The position numbers were made by a program, and so were the translations under genes. Positions 1 to 13,294 of a stretch of 64,000 bases of DNA are shown here, in pieces (position 1 is the stretch's first letter; each line of letters begins with the position of its first letter). The notes under the pieces are model-generated. The model saw nothing but the letters and a program-made list of their open reading frames with translations, was not told the origin of the DNA and ran no database searches. Origin of the DNA: Pempheris klunzingeri (lineage: Eukaryota > Chordata > Actinopteri > Acropomatiformes > Pempheridae); contig NC_092012.1 in the NCBI RefSeq assembly GCF_042242105.1, positions 20,307,043-20,371,042 of the forward strand, given 5' to 3'.

Positions 1-289
1 ACCTAATAGATTGTGACTTCAGAAAAGAGTCCCCATTCTCCAGGAGAGCCCGGAGAGCAATTAGCCAGTCTCTGATCCCTGCCTGGGGAGTTATTATGGG
101 AGGACTGAGCCCACAGAAACCTCAATGGTCCATTCACATTCATGCCACGTATAGATGCTTATTTTTCTCCTCAGCATCAGCACAAATATGATCTAACCTT
201 GCAGAAATATTTGTGTTTCAGGGATACATTTTATTTTGGGGTCTGAATTGTCTTTTATATTTGCATTAATCACACAGAAAACGTGATGT

Positions 290-438
290 GGCCACTACTG
301 CACTGTGATAGTGGGCTCCATGCGACCAGCACGTGCGCTTTGTTTTGCAGCGTGATGACGTGATACGTACACCACAGGAAGTAATTAAGTAAACACACCA
401 CACAGATAAACACTGCGCATTTACACCGAGACTTTAAA
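290..438 (+). promoter_or_regulatory. FAM120B: Probable FAM120B promoter and non-coding first exon
   Basis: The first coding exon of FAM120B is preceded by a clear acceptor (polypyrimidine then TGTAG, ending at 795), only two bases before the ATG. The transcript therefore needs an upstream non-coding exon. A strong donor, AAA followed by GTAAGT, lies at 439-444 and would close that exon at 438. Upstream is a CRE-like TGATGACGTGA near 353 and an ETS-like ACAGGAAGT near 373, plausible proximal promoter elements. The transcription start cannot be placed from sequence alone, so the left edge is a guess. Confidence 0.45.
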
Positions 439-795
439 GTAAGTGTTTGCCATGCGAAGCAATGCGAAGTTGCAACAGTATTTTCATTTACTTAAGTTAG
501 TTTGCGTTGTTTTGCACGGACAGGAAACGCTGCACCCTGGGAATGAATAAGTGTAGCGGCTATAAGCTAAGCTAACTGTTAGCATTCCGGTGTGTCCTCA
601 TTGAACTGTGAACGGAATAACATGACCAGAAGTGTGACACCGAAACAGCCTCACTCATGAAATGCTTAAAATTTAAGATGTTACGAACACGTGAAACTAA
701 AGTCCAATAAACAGCTTAATTTAGCGTCATTCTGAGTGACCTAAAAGTTCCTCCAGTGAACTCACTGTCAGTGTCTCTGTGTTTCTTTTCTGTAG

Positions 796-933
796 AAATG
801 GGTGTGAAGGGTCTTGAAGGCTTCATGGAGCGCTGCTGTCCAGAAGCCTGTGTGACGGTGAACCTGAGAGAAATGGCCAGACAGCATGTAGCCAACATCC
901 AGCAAGGCTGCACAGCCACAGCAGCCACTAGCA
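796..933 (+). CDS. FAM120B: FAM120B coding exon 1 (ATG at 798)
   Basis: Encodes residues 1-45, starting MGVKGLEGF. The acceptor ends at 795 and the ATG is at 798-800. The donor is taken as GTTGAG at 934, which leaves one base and matches the phase of the next exon. A GC donor near 906 would also fit the phase and give a shorter junction, so this end is uncertain. Confidence 0.75.
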
Positions 934-3900
934 GTTGAGTTTATTTCAGCAGTGTGAGCATGGATGTGTCCTTAAACTGACCCAGTCCACATTTTTGTCC
1001 ACTTCACTCTTGTTTAGTCAGGGGAAGTCCTGAGCACACAAGTAAATAAGTAACCAAACGTTTTATTTTTATGGCACCTTTATGGCTTCACAGGTGCACA
1101 TTGTGTACAACACAATAAAATACAACAACAATTTCAGGAAACGGCCAAGCATAGAGTGCTAAAACAAAATCTAAAAAGATTTGACAGGCGTATTCATCAG
1201 ACTCTTTGCTCCACTAATGCAAGTATACTCTGTACACCTGTCCAAAGTACTTGTTTCAGGTCTTGTCACAATAATACGAGTACGAGTGTTCATACAGCCA
1301 CTTACATTATTACTAAGATTACTGTTATTTTTGCTATAAGTGATTGATAGCAAATGTACAAATGGCACATCATTTTTAGATATTTAGATAATGCAATGAG
1401 TGTGAAAACACACATGTAACTATCATGTCCCAGTGATGAGCCAAAAATGTAACAATGAATTTTAATTTCCAACAGAGATAAAAGTTCAGGACATTTGACT
1501 TTTTAAATGTAATATTCAAGAAATTTTGATGAAAGTGTATAACAGTCCAACAGGTCATTTAGGAAATGTGATATTCAGGTAATAGGCAAAAATGCTGCAT
1601 TTGAGGATCAACAGCATATTGTTCTTGTTCTCAATGTAACTCATGATATAAATATTTAAGAAAGGAAAAGCTGCAAATCAAAGCTGTAAACCAAAAAATT
1701 GAGAAAAATTTGTTGCTTATTACTGGAGATGTGTGTTTTGTCAGTGTGGGTTTGCGTGCCTGCATGGCCTGCTCTCTATTACATTTGTATTTTCACTCTC
1801 ATTTAGGCCCCACGCTCGTTGTGGATGGTATGGCTTGCCTGCGCCACTGGTACTCATGTAAGGACTGGTTGTGTGGGGGACAGTGGAGGGAGTACATGGA
1901 TGTGCTAAAGAGCTGGGTGGAGGCCTTCACTGTGGCAGGCATCAGACTGGTCTTCTTCTTTGATGGGGTGGTGGAGGAGCAGAAAAGACAAACATGGGTG
2001 AAGAAAGAAACTGTAAATCTGTGGTGTTCAAATATTTTTTTTACAAAGCATTTTTAAATTGTTCTTGTCCAATTGCCAGTCCACTATTGTATTTAGTTAC
2101 AGAGTTAATTGTCAGATCATTTTCTGTAGTACTACAGCGTAGATATTACTAATGTTATTGATGTCCATAATGAGTTTATTTTAAACACAAGCATGGTGTA
2201 TTATATGTCTGAACTTGCAGAGCCTGGAACTTCCTCAGCTGATCTACGAAGTTTAAACAGTCTCAACCTCCTGTAAACGTCCTCTCCTGTCCGCAGGTTA
2301 AAAGGAGGCGCAGAGTGAATGGGGAGATTTCTAAGATATTTCGGCATGTGAAGGCACATGGAGAGCAGCCTGGTAGAGATCTCTTTTGTCTGCCTTCTGG
2401 TCTGGCAACATTCACATGCTTTGCTCTCAGGTCAGCATTTATATCTGCTCTGATACTAAGGTTAATAGCTTATTTGGCTGTGGTTTACTAGATGTGCTAG
2501 GTGTGCTTTGTTCTGATATCAGATTTATTATTCTGTTGCTCACAGGTCATTGGGTCAGGTAGTGTTTCGCTCAGTACAGGAGGCTGATTATGAAATTGCC
2601 AACTATGCTCTTCAGCATAACAGTATGGGAATTCTGGGACAGGACTCAGACTTCATCATATACAACAGGTTTGTTGAAATTATTATATCATGCTTTTGGA
2701 CTGTTTGATTTTAAAGATACTCTTGCTGCAGCATGCCTTGCGCTACAGTGTCCACAGTTAAAATTCTGAATTTGATGATATACTTGGGGATATTATGTTG
2801 AGAAGTAATGGAACATGTGGATAAACTGTCTGATTTGAACATATAGTTTTATCTTTTAAAGTGTCCCCTACTTGTCTGTGGCAAAGCTGCGGATTGACAG
2901 ACTCACCACTGTGCTGTACGACCGACAGAAGCTCTGCCGAACCATCGGATTAACTGTGAACCAGCTACCACCGCTGGCCTGTCTCCTAGGCAACGACGTG
3001 GTGTCAGAGGAGCAGATGCAGCACATCAGGAGCAATGCCATGGCAGCATACAGGTGTGTGGGCTGTTATTTGGGGGGTTTACTCTTTCTTCATATTTCAT
3101 TTTAATTTATGAAGATTGAAATAGAATTTTCATTGTTATCCTCCTCTAAATACATGTTACCTTTATGATTGACTATGTTTAATTATAAGATAACGATATA
3201 AAAAGATTTCAAATAGTTTTCCAAGCCAAACTAATCTTTAAAAAACATTCATCTTGTTTAGGCATTTGAAGTTGAGCTGACTTAGTTTAAGTCCAGATGT
3301 GGACATTACATGAAAACAGTTTTTATTGTTTCCCAGGATAAACAATCCCACCCCACACTCTGGTGCTCCTCAGGGGCAGATGGTGCTAGCCGTATCCCTC
3401 CTTGTGAGCTCCTTGTGGGGCAGAGAGGAGGAAGACTCTGGGTTTATCCCTCCGTCTCTGAATCTGTCAGCTCCTCGCAGGGAGCTACTGAAGAAAGGGA
3501 TTTGCTCTTACTTACTGCCTAAACAGCAATCTGTCCAGCAACTGGACATCTCTGTGCTACCCTCTAGCCCTGCCTTTGAGAAACATGTTAGCCCAGAAAT
3601 ATTAAAGGTACGTTCTGCACCTCATTCTGTCTGTTCTGTTTCGAGAGTATCAAATGCCACAGTGGCTTAATGTGTTTTGTGGTTCTCCCCAGGCCTGTAG
3701 AGAGAGGCATGTCGCAGCAGAGGATTTCATGGTTTACAGTGTTTTGTGTGAAGGAGTCATTGAATGTAGCAACACTCTGGAGGATGAAGAGGACGCTGAA
3801 TTGCTGCCTCAGGCCCTCGTCTACAAGCCCTGCAGACAACACATCTATGGGCTACTGCTGCCTCATGGGCATGATTGTAGGACAGCTTACTGGATGGGTC

Positions 3901-6900
3901 CCACACACATACACACATTTAAGATCATCAACACACACATACACAGATGCACGTTTACTCTGGAAACACCAGACACACAGTCAGGAAACCACATATCCAA
4001 GACAAACACACTTGCAAATTTAGATACCCACAAGTGTTTTGTCTTTTGTTAAATCAGTCCTAGTCCAACATTGACTTTTTTGTTTGTTTTCAGGCAGCAG
4101 CGCAGACCTTCCAGCGATCAGGGAATGGTTCGTCTACCCTGGAAACCCTCTGAGGGAACCTGACGTGGTCCATCCTGTCTCAGTCAGCCTCCCATGTACT
4201 GAATCTGCCAGTTTCTTTATGTACTGATGTCTGTATTGTTTGGCTCGGGTTAGGACAGAAATCTGATTTCAATCTAGTTATGCCAGTTGTTGCCAGTTAA
4301 GGATGTTGAGATGAGAGTTTTTCCACACAGCTGTCTCTTGAGTTTTACTTGCTAGGATGATGATACATTGTGCCAGTTTTTATGTCTGCGATGCTCCAGA
4401 TATGCAACAACAACCAGAATAACAACAACAAAATGAGTCTTGGTTTTTTCAAGTGTTTCTTAGGAATGATGTTTTTCTCTGCAAATAAATTAGTCTTAGA
4501 CTAATCTCTTAGACATCAGAGGCCGTCAGAATGACGTCCTACTGTTTATACTTAATACATCAAGTCAATTGTTACAATTCATGCAGTGTTTTTCCAGCCA
4601 AAGAAAAGTCCCACAGTATTTTTTCTTTGTTTGAATGTGTAGGTGGTCAGCCCAGTCTGGGCTTGTTATGGTTCGGCACTGGTCCAGAAGTTTCTGCTCT
4701 CCGTCTGACGTCCTTCCTTTCAATTTTTGACTGCCTGGAGATCTCCCAGCTGTTTGGAGCTATTGAAGACTCTCTCCTGGCTGCCCTCTGCCTGGTCTCT
4801 TACATAGTCCTCCAGGTAGTCAACTTTGTCTTGTTTCTTTGACAATACAGTCAGAAGAAGGTTATTCACTAAATTCAAATTAATATTTAGGAGAGTATCT
4901 ATTGAAGAAAAATCAAGTTCATTAAACAGGGAAAGGTGTAAACATGTCTGACTATGTGTCATCCTCCAGGAAAGGCAAACTGAAAACCCCATTCAGTCTA
5001 ATGCTCTGATTCTGGGACTTATTTATTATCTTATATCTTATCAACCGTGTTAATGTGTCATGTGTGTCAAGTGATTTTCTCTGATGTTCTACTGATATTT
5101 AGTCCACTAGAACCTTTTCTTGACTCATGTTTGGTGTTCCAGTTGCAAAAAACATCATTAATGATGGATGCTTTTGAAAATGATGACATCTGCAGTGTGA
5201 TCGAAACAACTGCCTCGGTTTCATCGGCATGGCTGCATACATGGTTTAGCCTTCAATGAATATGTTAAGCCGTCGAGCACAATGGAATCAGTTTGTATTT
5301 AGGCATTTCTGTCAAGATAATGTCAGTGTGTGGGCAGTAAAGCTACACCTGGTGATTTATGTAAACGGTTAATGAAAGACCACATGTATTTTGTGACAAT
5401 TAAACACACAAGTCAGCTTTTGATTTGGGATTTACATCTATAACATATACAACAATTACAACTCTTTTGTTAACTCGTGGTTTGAAGTTAAACATCACTT
5501 GTTGATAGTGTGTTCTGTGTTGTTTTGTCATGCCTTGATGGAAGCCACTATCACTCACTGAATGCCCAGTTTAGCCACAGACACTGGTCTTTGTAACATC
5601 AACAACTGCTCTGATAACCACCCAGGGGCTTTGAATATCTTAAGAGCCACTTCTCAGTTCACCTTACTACAACTGTGTCCGTGTTTTGGCTGTAAATTTT
5701 AAACTAGAAACGCTTGGGCTGTTTGTAGTCTTGTTGTAATACTTTGTTTTCAATTTGAGATTTTCCAACACCATAATCGCTTTTCAAAGTATGTGAAAGA
5801 AGCAGAGATTTGTGACTTTTGGTTTGTACATGTTGCATTGACGTCACTGATTAAGCTTTAACAAACAAATACCACAGAGTCACATCCCCTGGATAAATGT
5901 ACATGCGTCATTTTACAGCAGCCAAACAGAAATTATTGCTTAGATTCATTTATCAACTCAGTAACAAACATGCCTTTAAACCCTATTTAAACCCTAAGAA
6001 AGTCATGTCTTCAGAGGAATTAATCTCGATTTGAGTTTTCAAAATAATGCTTCAGCTCAATCACAACACATTGTGTCACTTTGTATGGAATATTGTATGG
6101 AATAAGTCAGATTAGTTTCTTGAGGAAGTGCCCTCTACAGTGTCTATGCTGTTTTTATAATCCACAACTAATCCAGGACGAGTGCCTTTTTTTTTATGCG
6201 TATGCTCTCCTAAAGGGGTTTGCTATCGATTTAGCATTGCTGTAGTACTGTCAGGCTCATGATTAACATGAGACTTTTTTTACTGATTTTATTTCACACC
6301 TTCCTCCTTGTCAAAACCTGGTGCCTATATTACCTACAATGCAACAGGCTCTGAATAATGTTTTCTCACATGCACTACAACTCTTCAACTACCTCAACTA
6401 TTTCAAATGCAGTAGCACTCAACAACAGTTAACAGACTTTGACGTGTAACAATGGTGGAGTAGCCCTTTAATAGCAAAAGCAGCCTCTTATTCACATTGT
6501 CCTGTCTTTGCTAAATAACGTTTAGCTTCTTTTGCGATCCTAAGAATTTGTTAATGATATACACTAATCTGGCATTTAGTTGAAAAACAGTGCAGTGTCC
6601 TCTCCCACTGTATCCTCATGACTGTTCATTCAGAGAGTCATTACAACCAAAACTGTAGCTAACGATGAAAACATTTGAACAGTTTACTATGAAGGAATGA
6701 TGCTTTTTTTTAAACTCCAAGGCACAAAGGACAGAGAAGATGATTGGAGAGAGTCAAACATACAAGCACAAACCAGATAAATAGGATGTTAACCCTACAT
6801 CTGCCTTCACAACATACTCTGACCTTATAGCACAGTGTTAAGACAGACAGGTGAACAGTAAAAGACACAAAGATCAACAGGCAGCCTTTCAGACAGATGC

Positions 6901-9900
6901 AGATTTTTATGCAGACAGACGGACACTTCAGTCAGTCATTTAAATGGATGAAGGACCAACAGACAGACAGAAGAGCAGCTTGTTAGACAAACCGTTAGAT
7001 GAGTGGACAAGACGGGCTGACAGACAACAGTAGCTGCTGTTGTCTGATCACTGCTGCATTCGCATTCCCTCGTCACTCTTCCATTTAAATAGCTTCAGGG
7101 TTTGTTTGTTTTGTACACACTACTGGGCAGCCTTGTTTCTGCATTCAGCATTGTTTCTTTCTCTGTTCAATTGTTGCACAGAGAGCAGACAAAACAAACT
7201 GACCCACACGGAAGACACACTGTGATGTGACTGAAAATGCTAACCATATATTTTCCTCTGCATGTGTGTGTGTGTGCTCTCAGGTACAGACTTTGTCTCA
7301 AGAGGACGTGGATGCTTATTTGAGTCAGGCTGTGTGTCTGAGACTAAAATCCCCCCAGGAGCTTCAGCAGATCAAGGTCAGTTTAAAGCACAAACACACA
7401 CATACTGCATAGAAGGCCTTTTGATTTTGATTTATACTGATTTCACACCAAAAATAGCCAAACTTTTTTTTTTTTAAAGCAAGAGTAAAGTGTTCTGAGT
7501 GTTCTGCTTTCTCTAAAATTGTAGAGTTTCCTGATGCAAAAAGAGAATGTGCCCTCACAGTTTACAGTAAACAAGGTCTTCTTGTGACAAACGCAGCTCA
7601 GAAAATGTTTCCAATAATAGAAAGTGAGGATGACAATCGGAACAAAACGCAAATAAGCTACTGATTCAGTCTCAAGAAAAACAAACAAGCAAAAACTAAT
7701 TGTGAAATGGCACAAATGGAGAATTTTGTTTTCTATATTTCCAAAAGTCAAATGTTTAGAATTAGTTCAGAATTACATTACATTTTGTAGAATAAAAGAA
7801 AAAATAATGTATACACATATATTTACAGACATATATATAGAGAGACATAACCTGAGAGCTGATAATTTATAATTAATGTAATTCAATATACCACTGTCAC
7901 AACTGAAATAGTTAATATCTGTGAACTGTTTTGCAGTTGTTATAGCTGATAACTCTGCTCTTGTCTACAGGGGAAATTAGAGCCAAATATGATTTTCAGA
8001 TTGTAGAAAAAGCGTCACTGTGATTAGCTTGTTACCTGACAGTATTTTAAAGGATTACTTTAACTGTGCTGTATTGGAGTGAAAAACCAATTAAAACTGC
8101 CTACAGATGTTGGCGGAACCTGAAACTCTGACTGACCAGTGCAGAAGTTCTGATGCCCAGCGATGAAGTCAGAATATATGTGTTTAGACAGAAAATTAAT
8201 AATAACTGGACAACTCCAGTATTTTTAAACCCATTTTTACATATTTTGGGTTGTGAAATGACTGATGTGTTCAAAATTTTGGAAACTGGTCTAGTAGACT
8301 TGGGTCGTGCAGCGGAAACGGTGGTGAACCGGCTGTAGGGGCTGCAATGTAATCCTTCAGGGAAATTGCACCAGATCAAAGTAGGTCCACTAAAAGAGCT
8401 TGTAGTTCTTGCTGACAGGCTCATACTGTTATTCCAAGTGTCTGACAACATTACGGAAAGGATCCCTACAGAGATAGGCCTGGAAGAACCTTTTTGTTTA
8501 ACCAGAAACAGCCGTTGTACTGAGCTATTCAAGCACAGCAGACTACACTCAACAGTAAAAAAAGAGAAAAAACGTAATTTTACCCCGCAGAACATGGGAG
8601 TGGCTAGTTTGTTTGTATTGTTGTGTGTTACAAAAATATTGTGTTGCACACCTTGAATAACAATCTGAGCCTGTCAGTGGCAAAAACAAAGAGTTTTAGT
8701 GGACATACTTTGATCGGACTTAATTACCCCAAAGGATTGCATTACAGCCATTGTAGCTTGTTTGCTGCCTGCTTTCAGCTCCCATGCTCCCATGCTTAGC
8801 CATATTTGGTAACTTAAGCGGGAGTTCAAAATGCTGCCCCTTGCCTCACCATGAGGCAGTAGAACTATGAGATTTCTCCAAGCCAATCAGCGACAATCAG
8901 GCTACATGACAACCTTCATTGACCTTCATTTTCACCATAAAATTGAATTTTTTTTTGAAAAACTCACAAAAGTAAAAAAAGTCTTGTAATGACCACCGGT
9001 AATGGTCTAGGGTTGAAATTTTGAATTTCTAAGTATTTCAATGAGTGCCCTATAAAGGGTTAACATATCCTGTTTCCAGTTTTTTCAATGTGAGGATTTA
9101 CTTTCTTTTCTCAGTGTTTCATCACCCTTAATTGAGGTTTTGGACTGTTAAAACAGTTAATCTGAAGATGTCACCTTGAGCTCTAGGAAGCATTAATGGT
9201 CTTTACTAAATGGCTGATTGAATGATGATTGAAGTGCCTCTGAAATCAGCATGGCAGCATCATTACTTCTGTCTTCTCAGTTCTCAGCGAGCTCTCTTGG
9301 TCCGACTCGTGAGCTCTCACAGATCATCAGATCAGAGAGTCAGCTGTGCTTTTCCATTCTCTGGGAAAACGGCTGCACTGTTCGCTGCTTTGTAGCCCCA
9401 TTTATTTTTACTGCTTAATTACCATACTTGTGTCTAGTAATTTGTATTTTTGCTGCTCGTCTGTTTTCTACACAATAATTAGGGCTGGGCGTTGATTTGA
9501 ATACGCTGTCTGGGAGAGGTTCCGAGCTGCAGGAGGGGGGGGGTAACTGAGTGACTAGTGTATGGATTAAGTACACACACACAAACTAAACACACGAGTA
9601 TATTCACATATACACCCAGATGTGTATGTGTGTGTATGTACGGACAGAATGTAGATTTACACAAACAGGATAATCATGCTCACCTCAGACTGACTTTTTT
9701 CTACATTGTTCCTTAAAAACGAAGGTTTTTTGAAATAAAAATTCAAATAGTCTGTGTGCATGAGTGTGTGTTCAACTGAGTGAAAATGAGTCACACCATC
9801 TGTGTGTATATCTGTCTGTGTTTAGGAGAAAGGGGTTGTGGGTAGGTTTTTGGGATGCATCAATTTCGTTGCAACATTCCTCCTCATGGGACTGTGATTG

Positions 9901-10270
9901 TGGCGTGTGTGTATGTGTGACAGACAGAGAGTGTGCTGGCGACAGCCGCCTGTCTGTCCTGGCTGACGCTCACCACATGGAGCTATTTACACCAAGCACA
10001 CTCCGCCCCGCTGGACACACACATACACACACACACGCACGTCTTTGTCTCTCTCACTTTGAGTGTTCTCATGTTTTTCGACTTTTTACACTCGACCACT
10101 TTCCCCTATTCTGCCTGTCTTCATGTAGCTCTTTATCTCTTTTTTCTCTCTCTCTTTGTGTCGGTTCGTTTGTGTGTGCGCCTTCAGGCTTTTGTGTTTC
10201 TGTCCAGTGGTTCATTGTCTTCAGAAGGTGAAGCTGTGTTTGACTGGAAGCAGGTGGCAGGCAGGGCTTT

Positions 10271-10326
<56 letters not shown>

Positions 10327-13251
10327 TGCATGTGTGTACAAGTAATCACTGTTATCAGTGCTATCTGCCAGAGGACAGGTGAGAGCTGAGAGCACACACA
10401 CAGACACCCACACAGAGAACATCTGCCTGCTGTCGTTACAGTCTACTTAGTCTCTGCTTCTTCATCATCCTTATCTTCTTTTTCTTCACTGCTCTCCTCC
10501 AGTTTCCTCTTTCTTCTCTCTCTCTGTTGCAGACTTGTCTGGACTTTGTCAGAAGCAACACAAACTTCTTCCTGTTTAACCTTTGATTGATCAAGTCAAG
10601 CTATCATAACTGAATCCATTGCAAAAAACAAATAAAACAGCTTTACTGTCTCATCTGTCTACAGACCTATCTATTTTTCTCTGAGCCTTATTCTGGCTAT
10701 TACATGTAGCCACTGAGTTTGAGATAAGATTTTACCTTTATAGAGTAGGGTAGATTTTTTTTTAATCAAATAAAGACTATTAATGATAATAATGTAAATG
10801 ATTACAATATGTATTCATTACATCACTAAATGAACCAGCTAAGTCTCTGTGTGATGGAGTGACCGGCTGTGTGGTCAGCCACTGTCGGCGGTGGAGGATC
10901 TGTTCTTTGCCGTGCTTGCCATGATAAAGATGTACTACCAACCAATTGTAAAACCAAACTGTGTCCTTCCTCCGCTCTCAGCTGCCTTTCCTCTGCAGTC
11001 GTGCGGTGCAGCTGGGATCTCTCTATGTCCGAGGACTGGGCCACCTGCTGGGTGCTAACTGTGCCAGCGGCTGCCCGCTGCCCAGCGCTGCCCTGATGCC
11101 TTGGCACAGCTTCGATGGACGGCTGTTCCACTCAAAGTACCTGCTGGCACATAGCGGCGCAGAGACAACTGTGCTGCTGGACAGCAATGTGAGTGGAGAC
11201 AGAAAAACAAAAAGGGGAATGTGTGTGTGTGTTTGTGTGTGTGTGTGTTTGTCAAGATTTTGAGGTGAAAAAAAAGTGACAAAGTTGTCTTCTGTTGCAG
11301 CTACTTGTGTGATTTTCGATGTTATTTTGACCCTGTATGAACAGCATGGTTTTAAAATGAGTCTTAATCGTGTAGTCCGTGTTATTGCCTGCCTCTCTTT
11401 CCAGTCGTCCTGCTTGTCTCTGTTTCTCTGCCTGAGAGAGAAACTTACAGAAACGTGCAGAGAGCGAGGCAGAGTCCTACAGTCCAGACCCAACAGACCA
11501 GAACAGAGTCTGAAAACCACACCAGGACCCAGATACAGAGAAAGACACGCAGGTGAGACATCTGTGTGACGGGCATGACTTTATAGATACACTCTGCGCC
11601 TTTACTACTTCAGCCATCTGCCTCTCAGATTGTTTCAGTACATGTGAATACTTTCTGTCAACTTGAGAGGGGCGTTATCTACAGGCTCACAATGCATGGT
11701 CAAAGAGTTTTTAAATTTCAGTTTCAAAAAATGATGAATACTTTAAGTACTGACATCAGCAAGTTCATATGTTTTGATTAATAGATTTATAGTTTATAGG
11801 TTTCCATTTGTTGGGATGCTGTGTGTTGGATGCCTGTTAAGCTTTCTCCTTCCTTTCTTCGCATTCACTCTGCCTTCTGTCTGTTGTTTTGGGTATCATA
11901 ATTATGCTGCCATTTTGGCCAGGACTCTTTGGAAAAAGAGTGTTTGATCTTGAGACCATCCTGGTTAAATAAAGGTCAGAGAGAGAAAAACGTTTTGACC
12001 TGAGTTAAGAAATGTTATGGTGAATCTAGGGCGCCCTGGTGGCCTAGTGGTTAAGATACATACCATGTAACCTCAGTGTGCTTGGTGTAGATCTGGCTGT
12101 GGACTTTTGTTATATCCCTCTTTCTCCTCCCAAGTTTCATGTCTGTTTCTGTGCTGTAAACTCTCCAATAACCAGACAAAATGCCCCAAAACAAACACAA
12201 AATTGATGCCATGATATCTGTCTTATTTTCAGGCTGCAGTAGTTCAGTCTTTATGTCTTAGAGCTGGTCTTTGTTTCCAGAAACACACTGTAGCTAGTAT
12301 GAAAAATGATGAAAATACTCCTAGAGCCAAACAGAGAAGCAACATTTTAATCTGACAGTTCATCTGTGGTTGTAGTTCTCTGGTGCCCCTCAAGGAACCA
12401 CATTACCCAGAGGGCCGTGCTGTAACGAGCTCCATGTGTGCTGCGGCCTTTACGCATGCCACCATGTGCACGCATACACACACATACACATGTGCACGCT
12501 TGGATCGGAGACTTGCTTTGTCAGTGCACTAGTAATAGTAGGTTTCTGTTTATAGGCTGAGAGAGCTCTATTTTAAGACACAAAACAAGACTAACTGATT
12601 ACAGACTTCTCTCCTCTGTCTCTCCCCTCTTTTTGCTCCCCTTCCCCTCACTCTGTCCCTTCTGTCTAACTCTTGAACCTTTTTTTGTTCACTCTCTCTG
12701 TTTCTTTTTTATTTCTAACTGTTGCACTCTCTTGTTCTGCGTGCAGAGCATTCACTCTCTGAACACCTTTCAGTCTTATTACACACATATTTTCAAACAT
12801 ATTCTCCCTCTTACATACCGCTGGTATGTTAATGTGTTACTTTGGCCTGTCTGTATATGATGCTCTTCACTGTCCTGTGCACACGGTGCAAGTTGAGCTC
12901 CCTGCTGGTACAGGACTTATCTGTAGACTCCATCCTGCTCAGTGGTCAATCTCAGTAGATGAAGCAGCAGTAACTTATGAAATGTGAACCCGTAGTTTCT
13001 TTTCAGCCCTGTGACTTATAAACCTTTTGGGACCATTTCTCTGCGTGCCATGTTGGCGCAAAGCCTCCGAATTGCGCCAAACTGTCTGCTTTTTGCCCAA
13101 GGCAACCCTTGTGGGTCTCATGAGGATGTTTCTGGTTTTATAGATGGAAGGCTATACACTCTTTATACCTCAGTGTTTCATTTTTGCCAGACGCAGACAC
13201 CAATCATTACTACGGAACTGTGGGGATATGGACTGTGTGTGTTTGTGTATA

Positions 13252-13294
<43 letters not shown>

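Larger units (their letters stand above)
7377..10981 (+). other. FAM120B intron 10 (3.6 kb)
   Basis: Contains the probable interspersed repeat at 7970-8560, the possible piggyBac-like end near 9060, short GT-rich tracts between 9590 and 9930, and the microsatellite at 10273. No additional exon is needed for the protein and none is seen. Confidence 0.6.

Noticed and set aside
8101..8649. 182-codon open frame on the minus strand
   Set aside because: It lies across a probable interspersed repeat inside a FAM120B intron, shows no recognisable domain and has no splice or promoter context.
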